Source: Desulfobacteraceae bacterium UBA2230 (GTDB lineage: Bacteria > Desulfobacterota > Desulfobacteria > Desulfobacterales > Desulfosarcinaceae). From it: DNA of 5,842 nt. The notes below the pieces were generated by a model. The model saw only the letters and a program-made list of their open reading frames with translations. It had not been told where the DNA came from and made no database searches. Of the stretch, positions 4,556-5,842 are shown one piece after another. The stretch covers positions 11,672 to 17,513 of the forward strand of contig DDYQ01000102.1 of the NCBI GenBank assembly GCA_002348005.1, in the 5' to 3' direction. The translations under genes were made by a program, and so were the position numbers. Position 1 is the first letter of the stretch. Each line of letters begins with the position of its first letter.

Positions 4556-5566
4556 ATGGAAAAATCAAGTTTGGACCGGAATCGCAGCAGACTGAACTAC
4601 TTCAGCTGGGTGGGGATATTCTTCCTGTCCCTGTTTGTACTTTTAGGCGCCATCTACTTTGCGACCATCAAAATCGACTACGTCTGGCGCTGGGCCGCGG
4701 TCCCCCGCTATTTTTACTACCACGAAGAAATCAAAATCGCCGCTCCTGCACCGGGCACCGTCGCAGCTATTACCCAGAGCGGAAATACCGCTTCCGTTCA
4801 GTTGAAAACCGAAGACGGCGAACTGTTGCCGGTACGGATACCCGGTGCGGACGTCTGGGTGGACGAGGGCGATCGGATATATGCGGGCGACACACTGGGC
4901 AGTTACAAGGAGTGGCGTCCGGGCATTCTGGTCCAGGGCATGTGGATCACGCTCAAGGTCAGTTTATACTCGATTGTATTCGGGATCATCATCGGCCTCG
5001 TCGGCGGCGTGGCACGCCTCTCCACGAATCCGGCTTTGAAATGGTCCGCCATTACTTATGTTGAACTGATACGAGGATCTCCGCTGCTCGTTCAAATCTT
5101 CATCTGGTATTTTGTGCTGGCGACTTTGTTCAACGAACTGCTCAAGCGGTACGGCATATCCGAAATACCGGCAATCTGGTATGGTGTCGCCGCGCTGGCC
5201 TGCTTCACCGGCGCCTATGTGACGGAAATCGTACGGGCCGGCATTCAGTCGATCCACCGCGGCCAGGTTGAAGCCGCGCGATCACTTGGTATGACCGGTG
5301 CCCAGTCACTGCGATACATCACCTTACCCCAGGCGCTGCGAAGAATTCTACCGCCACTGGCGGGACAGTTTATCAGCTTGATCAAAGATTCTTCACTGTT
5401 GGGCATGATCGCCATCCGTGAATTGACCAAGGCGACCCGTGAAGTCATCACCGTCAGTTTGCAGCCCTACGAGTTCTGGTTTGTTTGTGCGGTGCTGTAT
5501 CTGGTATTAACGTTCGCGCTGTCCATGTTTGTTCAATATCTGGAGAGGAGGCTGGCGATAAAGTGA
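4556..5566 (+). CDS. Polar amino-acid ABC transporter permease (HisM/GlnP type) with an extra periplasmic domain
   Basis: A 336-residue inner-membrane permease. Hydrophobic segments lie at about 17-38, 125-155, 165-193, 206-225, 265-287 and 303-327. The transport domain has the family's start (GMWITLKVSLYSIVFGIIIG), the ELIRGSPLLVQIFIWYF block (170-186), AYVTEIVRAGIQSIHRGQ, and the cytoplasmic EAA loop EAARSLGMTGAQSLRYITLP (239-258) that docks on the ATPase. Between the first and second membrane segments lies an extra part (about 55-118). It contains APAPGTVAAI and VDEGDRIYAGDTLGS, recalling lipoyl/biotinyl-type barrel-sandwich folds, and has no modifiable lysine motif. Usual family members are about 220-250 residues and lack this. 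The ATG at 4556 was chosen over the in-frame ATG at 4511, which sits 10 bases after the terminator T-run with no ribosome binding site. The chosen start also lacks a strong one, so it remains open. Confidence 0.93.
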   Translation: MEKSSLDRNRSRLNYFSWVGIFFLSLFVLLGAIYFATIKIDYVWRWAAVPRYFYYHEEIKIAAPAPGTVAAITQSGNTASVQLKTEDGELLPVRIPGADVWVDEGDRIYAGDTLGSYKEWRPGILVQGMWITLKVSLYSIVFGIIIGLVGGVARLSTNPALKWSAITYVELIRGSPLLVQIFIWYFVLATLFNELLKRYGISEIPAIWYGVAALACFTGAYVTEIVRAGIQSIHRGQVEAARSLGMTGAQSLRYITLPQALRRILPPLAGQFISLIKDSSLLGMIAIRELTKATREVITVSLQPYEFWFVCAVLYLVLTFALSMFVQYLERRLAIK

Positions 5567-5842
5567 TCGACGTCCAGAATGTATCCAAAATCTTCTACGT
5601 GCCGCACAAAATTCACGCGCTTACCGACGTCTCACTGAGAGTCGGGGCGGGAGAGGTGGTGGTGGTGATCGGGCCCTCAGGATCAGGCAAGAGCACCCTG
5701 CTGCGCTGCTTGAATCATCTGGAAACCGCAAATCATGGGCATATTCTGATCGACGGCATCGATATCCTCGATCGCCGTACCAATATCAACAAGGTGCGGG
5801 CCGAGGTCGGCATGGTGTTCCAGTCCTTCAACCTCTTCGCGC
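5563..5842 (+). CDS. Polar amino-acid ABC transporter ATP-binding protein (GlnQ/HisP type), N-terminal 93 codons
   Basis: The frame opens with GTG at 5563, overlapping the permease stop (GTGA), and runs off the right edge. The Shine-Dalgarno AGAGGAGG (5544-5551) lies 11 bases upstream inside the permease gene. The translation begins MIDVQNVSKIFYVPHKIHAL, with an A-loop aromatic at 11-12. Walker A, GPSGSGKST, is at 37-45, and LLRCLNHLE after it is characteristic of the polar amino-acid subfamily. The Q-loop VFQSFNLF has Gln87. The signature motif, Walker B and H-loop lie beyond the window. It hydrolyses ATP to drive import through the adjacent permease. The 4-base overlap implies translational coupling. 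Confidence 0.95.
   Translation, partial: MIDVQNVSKIFYVPHKIHALTDVSLRVGAGEVVVVIGPSGSGKSTLLRCLNHLETANHGHILIDGIDILDRRTNINKVRAEVGMVFQSFNLFA

Overview
The window looks like chromosomal DNA of a Gram-negative bacterium. Gene style and protein content suggest Desulfobacterota (the former Deltaproteobacteria, Desulfobacteraceae-like), but this is a judgement from resemblance and no search was run. Coding density is high. No tRNA, rRNA, CRISPR array or intact mobile element was seen.

Left part, minus strand (about 1-1640): an apparent three-gene operon. In transcription order it encodes an exported SurA/PrsA-like parvulin peptidyl-prolyl isomerase, a 112-residue protein I do not recognise, and the first 63 codons of a YjgA/DarP-like ribosome maturation factor that runs off the left edge.

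Centre (about 1641-3288): a divergent intergenic region followed on the plus strand by a type I-alpha DAHP synthase (first step of the shikimate pathway). The most interesting feature lies in its leader. A short ORF with five consecutive tyrosine codons is followed by three mutually exclusive pairings: a perfect 9-bp protector hairpin, a 9-bp antiterminator, and a perfect 10-bp terminator with nine Ts. This is the complete layout of a ribosome-mediated, tyrosine-sensing transcription attenuator. The enzyme body also looks more like the E. coli tyrosine-sensitive isozyme AroF than AroG or AroH. Between the attenuator terminator and the enzyme start is a GC-rich stretch of about 150 bases resembling domain I of bacterial group II introns, possibly a relic.

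Right part (about 3289-5842): after a 309-base gene-free gap comes a polar amino-acid ABC transporter in the order periplasmic binding protein, permease, ATPase (cut by the right edge). A strong terminator-like hairpin between binding protein and permease probably makes the binding protein more abundant. The permease stop overlaps the ATPase GTG start. The permease carries an extra periplasmic segment of roughly 60 residues that resembles a lipoyl/biotinyl-type barrel-sandwich fold, which is unusual for this family.
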